A DNA stretch of 6,382 bases, from contig WFPR01000021.1 in the NCBI GenBank assembly GCA_015487455.1, positions 1 through 6,382 of the forward strand. The letters run 5' to 3'. The notes under the pieces were generated by a model. It was not told the DNA's origin. It searched no databases and saw only the letters and a program-made list of their open reading frames with translations. The position numbers and the translations under genes are program-made. The DNA comes from Candidatus Bipolaricaulota bacterium (GTDB lineage: Bacteria > Bipolaricaulota > Bipolaricaulia > RBG-16-55-9). Positions 5,619-6,382 of this stretch are shown piece after piece (the first letter of the stretch is position 1; each line of letters opens with the position of its first letter).

Positions 5619-6382
5619 CTACGGCAGGATGCCCGTCCGGATCGTCAGGCTGGGCTCCCCCCGGCGGTTGACCGCCAGGGTCGCCTGCAGGTCGATCTCG
5701 GGGACGAGGAACGAGGCGCCCCAGCCGAACAGCACGCTCATCCCGCTCCCCTCGCTTTCGTCCCGGAACACCGCGCCGCCCTCGAAGAAGATCGACGCCT
5801 GGAGGCTCGCGCGCACGGGGATCCAGCCCAGCTCCGGCCCCAGGAGGTCGCGCAGGTCGATGGGGGCCAAGAACCCCGAGACGACCTCGAAGCGCCGCTC
5901 GAGCATCACGAGCCAGAAGCGATCCCCGACGATCGGCCGCGGGTAGCTCCGCAGCCCCAGGTCGAACCGGAAGCCCGGCAGCCCGGCGGGGTTGTCCAGC
6001 TCGCCGAGCCGCCACTCCAGGGTGAGCGGGCCGAGGCGCAGGCGCGAGGCGCTGAAGAACGTCTGGAAGGGCGCGGCGGCCGGGACGGTCTGCCCGAAGA
6101 GCAGCTCGCCCCGCGTCTCGAGCGCCCCGCCGGGGAGCGGCCAGTGCGTGAAGCCCCGCAGGTGGGCGTAGCGCACCTCCGGCCCCGGCCCCTCGCCCTC
6201 GCCCTCGCCCTCACCCGCGCCCGCGCCGGGCCAGAGGCGCCCCAGGAAGCCCGTCCCGCGGAGTTGGCTGCGCGCCAGCGCCGCCTCCAACGGCGCCCAC
6301 TCGAGCCTCAGCCCCTCCCCCTGCAACAGGCGGTAGAGCCCGATGAGGTCGATCGAGAGACGGGTCCCCTGCTCCCCCTCCC
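5619..6382 (-). CDS. C-terminal part of an outer-membrane beta-barrel protein (TolB-like propeller-barrel or Omp85-like family), 5' end outside window
   Basis: The frame enters open at the right edge and ends at TAG 5619-5621, giving 253 visible residues. No start codon is needed within the window; the TTG at 6326 is ordinary Leu inside a frame that stays open upstream. The sequence is rich in short amphipathic strands with Gly and aromatic turns. Examples are RYAHLRGF, GELLFGQ, FRFDLGLRSYPRPIVGDRF, WLVMLERRFEVVSGF, ASIFFEGGAVFRD and LFGWGASFLVPEIDL, ending SLTIRTGILP. The order of an RSY/RGY-like turn, then ERRFEV (like EYRFPL), then FFEGGAVFRD, then a G-rich strand is what is seen at the C-terminus of Omp85/BamA-type barrels and of barrels that follow TolB-like propellers. 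A Gly/Glu low-complexity stretch lies at visible residues 52-67. No cysteine is visible. The gene precedes the propeller-barrel gene by 54 bp. Whether its missing N-terminus also holds a peptidase-MA domain and propeller cannot be seen. Confidence 0.75.
   Translation of the reverse strand, partial: EGEQGTRLSIDLIGLYRLLQGEGLRLEWAPLEAALARSQLRGTGFLGRLWPGAGAGEGEGEGEGPGPEVRYAHLRGFTHWPLPGGALETRGELLFGQTVPAAAPFQTFFSASRLRLGPLTLEWRLGELDNPAGLPGFRFDLGLRSYPRPIVGDRFWLVMLERRFEVVSGFLAPIDLRDLLGPELGWIPVRASLQASIFFEGGAVFRDESEGSGMSVLFGWGASFLVPEIDLQATLAVNRRGEPSLTIRTGILP
6191..6214. repeat. Hexanucleotide tandem repeat (four CCTCGC-type units) encoding Gly-Glu
   Basis: Three exact CCTCGC units plus a fourth, CCTCAC, lie in frame in the partial barrel gene. 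With flanking codons they encode alternating Gly and Glu, next to a GAGAG stretch. The unit length is a multiple of three, so gain or loss of units would keep the frame. It probably lies in a loop or an inter-domain linker. Confidence 0.75.

Noticed and set aside
4621..6015. 464-codon open frame on the minus strand bridging both barrel genes
   Set aside because: It is in the wrong frame across both genes and has a low-complexity Arg/Gly/Pro translation. It does not indicate a fused gene.
6324..6326. TTG as start of a 235-residue barrel protein
   Set aside because: The same frame stays open to the window edge with coding-like sequence (RLSIDLIGLYRLL). No signal peptide follows the TTG, so the gene continues outside the window.

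Overview
The window is very GC-rich DNA (about 70 % by eye, not computed) with tightly packed protein genes and no RNA genes, CRISPR array or transposase. It probably comes from a high-GC bacterium with an outer membrane. Two of the four genes look like outer-membrane beta-barrel proteins, and strong Shine-Dalgarno sites (GGAGGG, GGGGGAG) precede two genes. A diderm high-GC Firmicute such as the Limnochordia would fit, as would several other diderm phyla. The sequence alone does not settle the taxonomy.

Layout. (1) 2071 to 1, minus strand: a nearly complete membrane-bound Fe-S/heme b oxidoreductase of the heterodisulfide-reductase-related type. It fuses a NarI-like cytochrome b domain, two [4Fe-4S] ferredoxin motifs and two CCG domains. 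It best fits the EMO family (electron-transferring flavoprotein:menaquinone oxidoreductase), which passes electrons from acyl-CoA dehydrogenase/EtfAB to the quinone pool. Its last codons run off the left edge. (2) 2072 to 2184: a compact divergent control region. Two back-to-back sigma-70-like promoters each have a perfect TTGACA -35 and an 18-bp spacer, and their -35 boxes form an inverted repeat. (3) 2185 to 2799, plus strand: a small class I SAM-dependent methyltransferase of the UbiE/PmtA/METTL7-like type. (4) 5564 to 2796, minus strand: a 922-residue exported protein. It has a signal peptide, a peptidase-MA-like domain without its zinc-binding HExxH, a six-bladed WD40-like (PD40/TolB-like) propeller, and a C-terminal beta-barrel ending in Phe. 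Its TAA overlaps the methyltransferase TAA tail to tail. (5) 6382 to 5619, minus strand: the C-terminal 253 residues of a second beta-barrel protein that enters from the right edge, 54 bp upstream of gene 4 and probably in the same operon.

Two separate jobs are visible. Left of the convergent stop codons is energy metabolism: quinone reduction linked to fatty-acid or other acyl-CoA oxidation, with a divergently transcribed methyltransferase that may act on a lipid or quinone (inference). Right of them is an envelope operon of at least two barrel proteins, one carrying a pseudo-peptidase and a propeller, of unknown function. The envelope operon is the least characterised part and the best candidate for something new.
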